Below are positions 1 through 7,764 of a stretch of DNA of 64,000 nt, piece after piece. Made by a program: the position numbers and the translations under genes. Each line of letters opens with the position of its first letter. The first letter of the stretch is position 1. Under the pieces are notes generated by a model. The model was not told the DNA's origin, did no database searches, and saw nothing but the letters and a program-made list of their open reading frames with translations. This DNA comes from an uncultured Pseudomonadota bacterium (lineage in GTDB: Bacteria > Pseudomonadota > Gammaproteobacteria > Steroidobacterales > Steroidobacteraceae): the NCBI GenBank assembly GCA_946479515.1, contig CAMLGF010000004.1:1-64000 (forward strand), read 5' to 3'.

Positions 1-54
1 AACCTGTGACCCCTGCCGTGTGAAAGCAGTGCTCTACCGCTGAGCTAACCGCCC
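1..54 (-). tRNA. tRNA-Val(CAC), partial (3' part lies outside the window)
   Basis: Read on the minus strand, the 5' acceptor strand GGGCGGT begins at 54. It is followed by TA, a D-arm with stem GCTC/GAGC, and an anticodon stem CTGCT/GGCAG enclosing the loop TTCACAC. The anticodon is therefore CAC, which reads the Val codon GTG. The variable loop and the start of the T-arm are present, but the window begins before the T-loop and the 3' acceptor strand. tRNA-Val genes beside gltX are also found in other gammaproteobacteria. Confidence 0.9.
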
Positions 55-227
55 GCCGTGGAACCCGCTGTTTGGCCGGAATTGCCGGCGGGGTCCGCAG
101 AGAGGACGCGCAGTCTAAAGACCGCGGCGGGCCGAATCAATTGCGAAACCCGGGATTACCACGAAAACCTTCACCCGGCACCGGTGATAGGATTCGCGGC
201 CCGGAAAATCCCAGGTTTCAGGCATCT

Positions 228-1622
228 ATGACGGTCGTGACGCGCTTCGCCCCCAGTCCAACGGGCATGCTTCATATAGGAGGAGTGCGGACGGCGCTGT
301 TCAGCTGGTTGTACGCACGGCGCATGCGGGGGCAGTTCATCCTGCGCATCGAGGACACGGACCTGGAACGTTCGACGCCGGAGGCGGTGCGGGTCATTTT
401 GGAAGGCATGGCGTGGCTCGGCCTCGATCATGACCAGGGGCCGTTCTACCAGACGCAGCGATTCGGCCGGTACCAGGAGGTCATCGCGGAGCTGGTCAAG
501 GCCGGCAAGGCCTACCACTGTTACTGCTCGAAACAGGAGCTCGATGCGATGCGTGCCGACCAGCAGGCGCGCAAGGAAAAGCCGCGCTACGACGGCCGTT
601 GCCGGCATGGCAAGGGCCCCGGCCCGCAGAGCGGCCGCCAGCCGGTGGTGCGATTCGCGAATCCGGAAGAAGGCGCGACCGTGGTCGAGGACGTGGTCCA
701 CGGCCAGGTGGTGTTCCAGAACAAGGAGCTCGACGATCTCATCATCGCGCGCTCGGATGGCACGCCCACCTACAACTTCTGCGTGGTGGTGGACGATGCC
801 GACATGGGGGTCACGCACGTGATCCGCGGCGACGACCATCTCAACAACACGCCGCGGCAGATGAACATGCTGCTCGCGCTGGGCAGGACGCCGCCGGTAT
901 ACGCGCACGTGCCCATGATCCTCGGTCCGGACGGCGCCAAGCTCTCCAAGCGCCACGGCGCGGTGAGCGTGCTCGAGTACCAGGACCAGGGCTATCTACC
1001 CGAGGCGCTGCTGAACTACCTGGTGCGGCTCGGCTGGTCGCATGGCGACCAGGAATATTTCACGCGCGACGAGATGATCGCGGCCTTCGACGTGCGCGAC
1101 ATCAACAAGGCCGCCTCGGCGCTCAACCCCGAGAAGATGCTGTGGCTCAACCAGCAGCACCTGGTGCGCGCGCAGCCCAAGGACATCGTGCCGCACCTGC
1201 GCTGGCATCTCGGGCGGCTCGGCGTGTTCACGCAGGACGACGCCCTGCTCGAAGGCATCGTGCTGGCCCAGCGCGAGCGGGCCAAGACGCTCAAGGAAAT
1301 GGCGGAGAACAGCCGCTTCTTCTTCGGCGACACGGTCACGCTCGACGCCAAGGCGGCGGACAAGCATCTGACGGCGGACGCCCGGGCTCTGCTCGGCGAG
1401 CTGCGTGCACGACTGGCGGCACTCGAGCCATGGCAGGCCCCCGACATTCATGGCGTGCTCGAGAAACTGGCGGCGGAGAATTCGCTCGGCCTCGGCAAGG
1501 TGGCGCAGCCGCTGCGCGTCGCGGTCACCGGCGGCACGGTTTCACCGCCCATCGATCAGACGCTGGCGCTGCTCGGTCAGCCGCGCACGCTCGCGCGGCT
1601 CGAGGCCGCGCTGGCGCGCTGA
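228..1622 (+). CDS. gltX: glutamate--tRNA ligase (GluRS)
   Basis: Class I aminoacyl-tRNA synthetase that charges tRNA-Glu with glutamate in the cytoplasm. The ATG at 228 opens directly on the family N-terminus, with RFAPSPTGMLHIGG at residues 6-19 containing the HIGH-type signature. The reading frame is open further upstream to 72, but that extension is low-complexity and unlike GluRS. The KMSKS-type motif KLSKRHG lies at about residues 238-244, and an anticodon-binding helical domain follows to residue 464, the usual length. The cognate tRNA-Glu gene lies about 2 kb downstream. The next gene is convergent with only 11 bp between the stop codons. Confidence 0.98.
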   Translation: MTVVTRFAPSPTGMLHIGGVRTALFSWLYARRMRGQFILRIEDTDLERSTPEAVRVILEGMAWLGLDHDQGPFYQTQRFGRYQEVIAELVKAGKAYHCYCSKQELDAMRADQQARKEKPRYDGRCRHGKGPGPQSGRQPVVRFANPEEGATVVEDVVHGQVVFQNKELDDLIIARSDGTPTYNFCVVVDDADMGVTHVIRGDDHLNNTPRQMNMLLALGRTPPVYAHVPMILGPDGAKLSKRHGAVSVLEYQDQGYLPEALLNYLVRLGWSHGDQEYFTRDEMIAAFDVRDINKAASALNPEKMLWLNQQHLVRAQPKDIVPHLRWHLGRLGVFTQDDALLEGIVLAQRERAKTLKEMAENSRFFFGDTVTLDAKAADKHLTADARALLGELRARLAALEPWQAPDIHGVLEKLAAENSLGLGKVAQPLRVAVTGGTVSPPIDQTLALLGQPRTLARLEAALAR

Positions 1623-1633
1623 ACGGCGGAGAT

Positions 1634-3127
1634 CTACTGGATGGTCTTCGAGGCGATGTTGGAAATGTCGCTTTCCACGCCGTCGGAGTTGACGGCGTAG
1701 ACCGCGAAGTACCAGGTGCCCGCCGTCAGCTCGTCGACCGTGTACGTGGTGACCCCCACCGAGTTCACCGCCGCGGAGCGATTCAACGTGGTGGACGCCT
1801 GGCCATAGGCCACTCGATAGCCCGCGAGATTGGTGAGCGCGCTGCCGTCAGTGTTGGTGGTGGGCGGCGTCCAGCTCACGGTGGCGGAACCGGTCGCCAC
1901 CTGCAGTACGGACAGGGAGAACGCCGGTAACGACGCGGTGGCCTCGCCGTCGGACACCGAGATCACGATGTTCGAGTAGGTCGCCACATCGAGCGCCGTC
2001 GGCGTGCCGGAGAGCCGGCCCGTGGCGGTGTTGAACGTGGCCCAGGACGGGCGGTTCTGAATGCTGAAGGTGAGGGTGTCACCGTCGGCATCGCTGGCAC
2101 TGGGCTGGAATTGATAGCCCACGAGAGCAAGCACCGAGGTCAGCGGCGAACCGCTGATGGTGGGAGCCCGATTGGCGGCCGCGACCACCTGGATGGTGAA
2201 GGAGGGCAGCGAGGCGGTCAGCGAACCGTCGCTCACCGTGATCGTGATGCGTGCCGACGTGCCCACATTGGCGGCACCGGGCGTGCCGTTCAGGCGGCCC
2301 GTCGAGGCGCTGAACGAGGCCCAGGAGGGCTTGTTCTGGATGCTGTAGGTCAGCGTGTTGCCATCCGGATCCGAGCCCACGGGCCGGAAGGAATACGCAT
2401 TGCCGGCTGTCACGGTGGTCGCCGGCGTACCGGTGATGCTGGGCGCGCGGTTCACCGGCGCCGCGCTCGAAACGGTGATGGTGAACTGGATCTGGGCGGT
2501 CGCGGCGCCGTCGCTCACCATGATGATGATGGGGCCGGTGATGCCCACGTCCGCGCTGGTCGGCGTGCCGCTCACGCTGCCCGTGGCCGCGGTGAAAGTC
2601 AGCCAGCTCGGCCGGTTGCTGATCGTGTAAGTGAGTGCATCGCCGTTGGCATCGTTGCCGACGGGAGCGAACGTGTAGGCCTGGCCGACGGTGGCGGTCG
2701 TGGCCGGAGTGCCGGACAGCGTCGGCGCCACGTTGGCGGGTGGCGGCGCGGTCGCGTTGCTGGTCACATTGATGCGGAAGCTGGGCAGCTGCGCGATGGC
2801 CTGGCCGTCGCTGACTTCGATCTGGATGTTGCCGGTCATGCCGACATTGGCCTCGGTGGGCGTGCCGCTCAGCTTGCCGGTGGCGCTGTCGAACTGCGCC
2901 CAGCCGGGCAGATCGCTGACGCTGAAGGTCAGCTTGTCACCATCGGGATCGGCGGCCGTCGGGGTGAAGCTGTACAGCGAACCGGCCGAGAGCGTGGTGT
3001 TCGGCGTGCCGGCAATGATGGGTGGCGCATTCGTGGAACCGCTCGCGGTCGATTCCTCGCCGGTGCAGCCCGCCAGGGCCACCGGGCCCAGCAGGGCCAG
3101 CAGAAGATGTTTGCCAGAGATTCGCAT
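1634..3127 (-). CDS. lipoprotein with four Ig-like (He_PIG-type) repeats and a C-terminal fibronectin-III-like domain
   Basis: Predicted 497-residue surface or periplasmic lipoprotein. The N-terminus is a lipoprotein signal with lipobox LAGC and acylated Cys21. Four repeats of about 95 residues follow (starting near 34, 132, 230 and 325). Each runs through the pattern GTP-x-TT, a Tyr-Phe pair, a DxDGDxLT turn, a PSW motif and a closing GTP; this is the putative Ig/cadherin-like fold common in bacterial adhesins. Residues about 415-497 resemble a fibronectin type III domain (SWTPPTTNTDGS, then GYRVAYG). The frame is open upstream to 3226, but the ATG at 3127 precedes the signal peptide directly. 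The transcript would carry the c-di-GMP riboswitch described at 3222-3314, suggesting a matrix or adhesion role (inference). No enzymatic motif is visible. Confidence 0.85.
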   Translation of the reverse strand: MRISGKHLLLALLGPVALAGCTGEESTASGSTNAPPIIAGTPNTTLSAGSLYSFTPTAADPDGDKLTFSVSDLPGWAQFDSATGKLSGTPTEANVGMTGNIQIEVSDGQAIAQLPSFRINVTSNATAPPPANVAPTLSGTPATTATVGQAYTFAPVGNDANGDALTYTISNRPSWLTFTAATGSVSGTPTSADVGITGPIIIMVSDGAATAQIQFTITVSSAAPVNRAPSITGTPATTVTAGNAYSFRPVGSDPDGNTLTYSIQNKPSWASFSASTGRLNGTPGAANVGTSARITITVSDGSLTASLPSFTIQVVAAANRAPTISGSPLTSVLALVGYQFQPSASDADGDTLTFSIQNRPSWATFNTATGRLSGTPTALDVATYSNIVISVSDGEATASLPAFSLSVLQVATGSATVSWTPPTTNTDGSALTNLAGYRVAYGQASTTLNRSAAVNSVGVTTYTVDELTAGTWYFAVYAVNSDGVESDISNIASKTIQ

Positions 3128-3221
3128 GTTCGGTCCCGTCCAATTGTTCGCTGAGTACCGAAGCGTGCTGACTGCGGTGTGGATCGAAGGTGACGGCTGA
3201 ACGACAGGCTTTCGCCTCGCT

Positions 3222-3314
3222 CTCATCCACCGGCAACTCCGCTATCTGCCGCATTCGCGCCTCAGACCGGAAGCTTTGCGTCCCCACCTCGCGATGGGTT
3301 TGCCCTTGCTCTGG
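3222..3314 (-). promoter_or_regulatory. cyclic-di-GMP-I (GEMM) riboswitch aptamer
   Basis: The minus-strand RNA matches the GEMM-I architecture block by block. It has GGGCAAACC, then a stem closed by a GCGA tetraloop (CCATC GCGA GGTGG), then GGGACGCAAAGC, then TTCCGGTCTG. A second stem carries the tetraloop-receptor strand GGCAGATAGCGG, and GTTGCCGGTGG closes P1. These are the conserved segments of the Vibrio Vc2-type aptamer that binds c-di-GMP. It lies about 95 nt upstream of the Ig-repeat lipoprotein on the same strand. I see no clear intrinsic terminator between aptamer and ATG, so control may act on translation or by an unseen mechanism (inference). Confidence 0.93.
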
Positions 3315-3348
3315 AAACGATTGGAACGTCAGCGGAAACATATTTCAA

Positions 3349-3370
3349 CGTGTCGGGACCGGCCGACACG
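3349..3370. repeat. perfect inverted repeat, 8-bp arms around 6 bp
   Basis: The arms CGTGTCGG and CCGACACG flank GACCGG. The element sits between the candidate minus-strand promoter and the riboswitch, and about 80 bp upstream of the tRNA promoter. It could be an operator for a dimeric regulator or a hairpin in the riboswitch leader; sequence alone does not decide. Confidence 0.6.
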
Positions 3371-3452
3371 GGGTTTGGCGGGAACGGCTAACAGGGTGAC
3401 GCAGTCGCTTGTCAACATTTGGCCGCAATGTGATGCGGTCGCTTTTGTTTAC

Positions 3453-3481
3453 TTGACATACCTGACAACGGACCGTAACTT
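3453..3481 (+). promoter_or_regulatory. sigma-70-type promoter for the tRNA-Ala/tRNA-Glu transcript
   Basis: A consensus -35 TTGACA at 3453-3458 is followed by a 17-bp spacer and a -10 TAACTT at 3476-3481. A GC-rich discriminator (GCCGCGCCC) comes next, as is typical of stringently controlled stable-RNA promoters. The tRNA-Ala 5' end at 3496 lies about 15 bp beyond the -10 box. Confidence 0.8.
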
Positions 3482-3495
3482 GCCGCGCCCTGCGT

Positions 3496-3571
<76 letters not shown>

Positions 3572-3586
3572 AATCTTTCCGCCTGC

Positions 3587-3662
3587 GTCCCCATCGTCTA
3601 GAGGCCCAGGACATCGCCCTTTCACGGCGGTAACGGGGGTTCGAATCCCCCTGGGGACGCCA
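3587..3662 (+). tRNA. tRNA-Glu(TTC)
   Basis: Complete 76-nt tRNA, nearly identical to the E. coli tRNA-Glu family. It starts GTCCCCA, has anticodon arm CCGCC-type stem with anticodon TTC inside CCTTTCAC, T-arm GGGGG-TTCGAAT-CCCCC, discriminator G and encoded CCA. It is co-transcribed with tRNA-Ala and lies close to gltX, which encodes its charging enzyme. Confidence 0.97.
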
Positions 3663-3715
3663 TCCTGTGCGTTGTTTGTGACGCATCTCGCACCGCGTAT
3701 TTCCGCGTGGCGCGC

Positions 3716-3734
3716 GGTGTTACGACACCTTTTT
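3716..3734 (+). terminator. intrinsic terminator after the tRNA pair
   Basis: The stem GGTGT/ACACC encloses the stable-type tetraloop TACG and is followed immediately by five T residues. It lies 54 bp past the tRNA-Glu CCA and 63 bp before the next start codon, so it separates the tRNA transcript from the glycan genes. Confidence 0.65.
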
Positions 3735-3797
3735 CGCGTCACGTATGCTTGCGGCCCCTCCGATCAGGCCCGCCGCAGCGACGCAGATGCTTTCCCG

Positions 3798-5060
3798 ATG
3801 CCCGCGATAGCCTTTTTCCTCGTCTGCCTGATCATCGCGCCCCAGCTGTGGATACCGCCATTCGTCGGGCTGCCCACGGACTTCATCGCCTATCCCTTGC
3901 TGATGATCGCGGTGCTGGTGAGCGGCCGTATCGCCCAGCTGCTGCGCTTCGCCACCCACGAGGTGCTGATGCTGGCGTTCCTGGTCTGGACCGCCGTCAG
4001 CTCGCTGTTCAATGGCTTCACGCCGGCCAGCGTCGCGTACCTGATCTTCTACTTCAAGGCCTTCATCCTCTTCAAACTCGCGCTCGCGCTGATGTCCGAG
4101 GACCTGGCCAGGGTGCGCAGCTTCGTGCGCATCTTCTCGGCGCTGGTACTGATCCTCGGCGTCGAGGTGCTCTGGCACCGCTTCAGCGCCGACGGCCGCG
4201 GCTGGGCCGGGCAGACCTTCTCCTGGATCGATCCCTCGGTGTTGGAAGCCGGTGGCAAGGGGCGCGCACGCTGGATCGGCATTTTCGACGGCCCGGGCGT
4301 GTTTTGTGTGCTCTTCACCATCGTCGTGCCGTTCGCGCTGGTGCGCACGGGCCGTAGTTATCGCCTGGGCACGCGCGCGGTCGCGGTGATGGTGCTCGCG
4401 CTGTTGCTGGTGGCAACCTATTTCATCGGCTCGCGTGGCGGCATGGTGGCCACGCTGGCGATCTTCGGGCTGTACTTCCTCATCAAGTCGAAGTTGTCAT
4501 TGCGAGCCATGATGGCGTGCGGTGCGCTCGGCATGGGCGTGCTCATGTTCGCGCCTTCGCATCTGACCACGGTGCGCGATTCGCAGAATTCGACGCAGTA
4601 CCGCGTGGAAATGTGGGCCGAAGGCCTGGAGATGATGAAGCTGAACCCGCTGTTCGGCATCGGCCGCGGCAACTTCAAGGCCTACACCTCCAAGCTCATT
4701 GCGCACAATTCGTTCGTCGAGATCGGCGGTGAGACCGGCATCGTCGGCCTGCTCATCTACGTGGCGCTGGTGTACTTCTGCGTGAAATCGACGCTGCACG
4801 CGCGGCGTCACTTTCCCGATGCGCACAACAAGGACTTCGCGCTCGCGGCGTGCCTGTCGTTGGTGGGTTACATCGTCAGCGCCAATTTCGTGACCCTGGA
4901 ATACGAGACCTTCTATCTGCTGCTGGCCATGTGCGCGGCACTCGGCAGATGCGTGCCCGAGCCCGTGGAATTCACCAGTCGTGACCTCAAGTCCATCGGC
5001 TTCATCGTGCTCGGCTTCCTGGTCTTCATGCAGATCTTCGTGATCTTCTATCTCGGCTGA
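3798..5060 (+). CDS. O-antigen ligase/polymerase (Wzy/WaaL-like) membrane protein
   Basis: A 420-residue inner-membrane protein with about ten to twelve hydrophobic segments. The family signature is in the C-terminal half: FIGSRGGMVA near residue 215, then GIGRGNF and HNSFVEIGGETG near residues 291-315, the Wzy_C region. Such proteins polymerise undecaprenyl-linked repeat units or ligate glycan to an acceptor; sequence does not separate the two roles. The ATG at 3798 gives a normal N-terminal membrane segment, whereas the upstream open frame runs through both tRNA genes and cannot be coding. Its TGA overlaps the ATG of the next glycosyltransferase, indicating an operon running to 11198. Confidence 0.88.
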   Translation: MPAIAFFLVCLIIAPQLWIPPFVGLPTDFIAYPLLMIAVLVSGRIAQLLRFATHEVLMLAFLVWTAVSSLFNGFTPASVAYLIFYFKAFILFKLALALMSEDLARVRSFVRIFSALVLILGVEVLWHRFSADGRGWAGQTFSWIDPSVLEAGGKGRARWIGIFDGPGVFCVLFTIVVPFALVRTGRSYRLGTRAVAVMVLALLLVATYFIGSRGGMVATLAIFGLYFLIKSKLSLRAMMACGALGMGVLMFAPSHLTTVRDSQNSTQYRVEMWAEGLEMMKLNPLFGIGRGNFKAYTSKLIAHNSFVEIGGETGIVGLLIYVALVYFCVKSTLHARRHFPDAHNKDFALAACLSLVGYIVSANFVTLEYETFYLLLAMCAALGRCVPEPVEFTSRDLKSIGFIVLGFLVFMQIFVIFYLG

Positions 5061-6148
5061 TGCGCATCGTCCAGGTCACCGAATCGCTCGAGATCGGCGG
5101 CGCGGAGCGCGTCGTCGTCACGCTCGCGAACGAGCTCGCGCAGCGGCACGAGATTTCGGTGGTCTGTCTCAAACGCGTAGGCCCCCTGGCCGCGGACCTG
5201 CGGGCTGCGCCGGTCACCTGTCTCGGCAAGCGAGAAGGCAATGACCCCGGGGTGGTGCTGCGCCTCGCCCGTCAGCTGCGCGCCGCGCGGGCCGACGTCG
5301 TTCACGCTCACGACTGGGGCTGCTATCTCGACGCGATGGCTGCCGCGTGGTTGGCGCGCGTACCGGTGGCGGTGCAGACCGTGCACGGCGCGTACATGGC
5401 CTACGGGCCCGGCAGGCTGACGACGCTCAAGAAATCCCTGCGCCATTTCCTCGAACGCCGCGCGGCCGCCCGCTTCGGCAACGTGGTCTGCGTCTCGGAT
5501 GCCCTGCGCGTGCACGTCGGCGCCGAGATCGGCATTCCCGCGCATCGCCTGCTGACGATCAGCAATGGCGTGCAGGTGCCGCCGCTCGCGCGCACGCGCA
5601 ACGCCGAGCGCGGTGCGCTGCGAATCATCAGCGTGGGCCGGCTGGCCGCGGTGAAGAACTACGGCTTGCTGCTGCGCGCGTTTGCCGCGTTGGTGGCGAC
5701 CTCGCCGCGGGCCACACTCACGCTGGTGGGCGACGGACCGGAACGCGCATCTCTGGAAGCGCTCGCCGCGCAGCTCGGCGTCGCGGACGCGGTGCGCTTT
5801 CTCGGCTTCCGGACGGATATCGACGAGCTGCTCGCGCAGGCGGACGCCTTCGCCCTGACCTCGACCTCCGAGGGCATTCCCATGTCCATCCTCGAAGCCA
5901 TGAAGTCCGGTCTCGCCGTGGTCGCGACGCGCGTGGGGGGCGTTCCGGCCACCGTGGCGGAAGGTGAAACGGGACTGCTGGTCGATTCTGGCGACGAGGC
6001 CGCGCTCACGCGTGCGCTGCAGGCCTTGAACGAGGACCCGGTCCGGGTCGCGACGCTCGGGGCCAGCGGTCATGCCCGCGCACTCGCGAAATTCAGCGTG
6101 GATGCCATGGTCGGCGCCTACGAAGCCGTGTATCGGCGCCGCTCATGA
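5060..6148 (+). CDS. glycosyltransferase family 4 (GT-B fold)
   Basis: A 362-residue cytoplasmic glycosyltransferase. The N-terminal GIGGAERVV-type motif (IGGAERVVVTLA near residue 13) marks the acceptor-binding Rossmann domain. The C-terminal donor site contains GVQVPP after a SNG turn, ISVGRL, and the E-x7-E region EGIPMSILEAMKSG at residue 271 onward. It probably transfers a sugar from a nucleotide donor to a lipid-linked glycan; donor and acceptor cannot be read from sequence. It overlaps the polymerase gene (TGATG) and the next gene (ATGA), so the genes are translationally coupled. Confidence 0.9.
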   Translation: MRIVQVTESLEIGGAERVVVTLANELAQRHEISVVCLKRVGPLAADLRAAPVTCLGKREGNDPGVVLRLARQLRAARADVVHAHDWGCYLDAMAAAWLARVPVAVQTVHGAYMAYGPGRLTTLKKSLRHFLERRAAARFGNVVCVSDALRVHVGAEIGIPAHRLLTISNGVQVPPLARTRNAERGALRIISVGRLAAVKNYGLLLRAFAALVATSPRATLTLVGDGPERASLEALAAQLGVADAVRFLGFRTDIDELLAQADAFALTSTSEGIPMSILEAMKSGLAVVATRVGGVPATVAEGETGLLVDSGDEAALTRALQALNEDPVRVATLGASGHARALAKFSVDAMVGAYEAVYRRRS

Positions 6149-7764
6149 GCGGCACGCGCGCACAGCTTGGCGCCGATGACAATGCGGGCTGGGTGCTGCT
6201 TCTGCCGCCACCCTGCGACGCGGCGCCGATGCTGTGTCTCGAGCTCGGCCACAGTCGCTACGCCGAGGGCGCGGCGTTCTGGCACGACGACGTCACCGCC
6301 TTGAACGTGGCGGCCCAGTCGGAGGCGAAATTCGCGTCGGGTAGTTTGCGACCCCAGCAGTCGCAGTCACGGCCGTGGCAGCCCGGCGACCCCTTGCCGT
6401 ACGGAGACGAGGCCTTCGCCGTGGTCGTCTGCCGACTGGCAGGCCAGGCACCGGCGCGCACGCTGCTGCCCCGGCTGATGCCGGAGATGGCGCGGGTGCT
6501 GCGCCCAAAGGGCTGCCTGTATGTGGACGTGGACAATCCCGGCTCGTATCAATCGGGCGGCGACATCGACAGGCGCAGCGGCCTCGGGCGCGGCGCGCTG
6601 CGCCGCGTGCTCGCCGATGCGGGGTTCGCGTATCAGGCACCTCACGCGCAGATTTTCGAGCAGGGACGACTCAACGAGATCATTCCGGCGCAGGGCTATC
6701 GCGCCAATCGCAATGCCTGGCGCCGTCGGGAACGGCTCAAGCAATGGCTGCTGGGCCCGCATACCAGCCGCTGGTTCGCGCCGGTGCACGGCGTGGTGGC
6801 ATCGCGATCGCCGTTGGTGGCGCCAGCCTTCAGTGCGCTGCCGGCATTCGCGGGAGCGCGGCAGTTCCGGCAATTCCTGGTGAATCCGGGTAAATGTTTC
6901 GTGGCCGGCGATGCGGCGCCGGGGGACGTACCGCTGATCACCGTGGTGCCCACGCGGGCCGATACCGTCTCGCGGCGGCGCATCGAGCTGGCGGCGCTGG
7001 CACGTCTGCGCACGGCCGCGTTGCCCGTGGCGGGACTGCTGCCGCGAGTGGCGCGGGAAGTGGCCTGGGGACGCCAGGCGGTATTCGAGTACGAGGCCAT
7101 CCCCGGCACGACACTGGACCTTCCGGACTCATACTTCGACCAGAGTCTGCAAAGAGCCTTCACGGTGCTGTGCGATTTCAATCGCAGCTCGCTGCGGCAG
7201 CGCGTGCTGACGCCGCTGGAGCTCGATGCCCTGGTCGCGCAGCCCGTGGCGACCGCCGCCCTGCGTTATCCGCGGGCCGCGCAGGCAGCCGCACGGCTCG
7301 GTGAAGAACTGCGGCGCGCGCTGGAGGCGACGCCCGCGCCCCTTGTCTGGCAGCATGGCGACTACAAGCTCGAAAACCTGGTGTTCGACAACCAGCGCCG
7401 CGAGGTTCGCGCCATCATCGACTGGGAGCTGTCGGCGCCCATCGGCCTGGGGCTGGTCGATCTGCTGTACCTGCTGGCATACGCCGAAATCACTCGCGGC
7501 GCCCACGAGGACATCCTGGAGGTGATGCGGGCCTGCCTGCTGCCGGAACGGTGGCCGCCGGGCAGCGAGGCGCTGCTGCAGGCTTATGTTCACGCCTTTC
7601 CGGAAGTGACCCCGTTCAAAGATGTGTGTTCCGGGCTCTTCCTGCTGCATCACGTGGCCAACCGCTTCACGTACGATGCGCGCGACCTCGACAGCCAACA
7701 ATCGATAACCGACCTCATGCTCCACATTGCGGCGCGCCTCGAAGGTGCGCAGGCGCGCTCATGA
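6145..7764 (+). CDS. fusion protein: degenerate class I methyltransferase-like domain plus aminoglycoside-phosphotransferase-like kinase domain
   Basis: A 539-residue protein with two recognisable parts. Residues about 30-150 follow the end of a class I methyltransferase: LPYGDEAFAVVVC resembles the post-I/motif II segment and MARVLRPKGCLYVD resembles motif III. The SAM-binding glycine motif is poor (CLELGHSRYAEG instead of a DxGxGxG-type loop). Residues about 270-530 form an APH/choline-kinase-like fold with the catalytic loop HGDYKLEN near 404 and the metal-binding IIDWE near 426, both intact. A small-molecule or sugar kinase working on a glycan component is plausible (inference). It has four-base ATGA overlaps at both ends with the flanking glycosyltransferase genes. 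Confidence 0.75.
   Translation: MSGTRAQLGADDNAGWVLLLPPPCDAAPMLCLELGHSRYAEGAAFWHDDVTALNVAAQSEAKFASGSLRPQQSQSRPWQPGDPLPYGDEAFAVVVCRLAGQAPARTLLPRLMPEMARVLRPKGCLYVDVDNPGSYQSGGDIDRRSGLGRGALRRVLADAGFAYQAPHAQIFEQGRLNEIIPAQGYRANRNAWRRRERLKQWLLGPHTSRWFAPVHGVVASRSPLVAPAFSALPAFAGARQFRQFLVNPGKCFVAGDAAPGDVPLITVVPTRADTVSRRRIELAALARLRTAALPVAGLLPRVAREVAWGRQAVFEYEAIPGTTLDLPDSYFDQSLQRAFTVLCDFNRSSLRQRVLTPLELDALVAQPVATAALRYPRAAQAAARLGEELRRALEATPAPLVWQHGDYKLENLVFDNQRREVRAIIDWELSAPIGLGLVDLLYLLAYAEITRGAHEDILEVMRACLLPERWPPGSEALLQAYVHAFPEVTPFKDVCSGLFLLHHVANRFTYDARDLDSQQSITDLMLHIAARLEGAQARS

Larger units (their letters stand above)
3128..3495. other. 368-bp gene-free regulatory interval (divergent)
   Basis: No credible protein gene lies here. 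It carries the minus-strand leader of the lipoprotein, including the riboswitch at 3222-3314, and the plus-strand tRNA promoter at 3453-3481. A minus-strand TTGACA at 3410-3415 could be the -35 box of the riboswitch transcript, with only a weak -10 (TGTTAG) about 16 bp away. An 8+8 bp inverted repeat sits between them at 3349-3370. About 95 nt of leader separates the aptamer from the lipoprotein ATG and has a short AGGCGAAAGCCT hairpin but no U-tract. Confidence 0.7.

Noticed and set aside
1634..3127. Ig-repeat lipoprotein as a DNA-level tandem repeat artefact
   Set aside because: The four repeats are diverged at the DNA level and keep the protein pattern, so they are an old domain duplication and not recent slippage.
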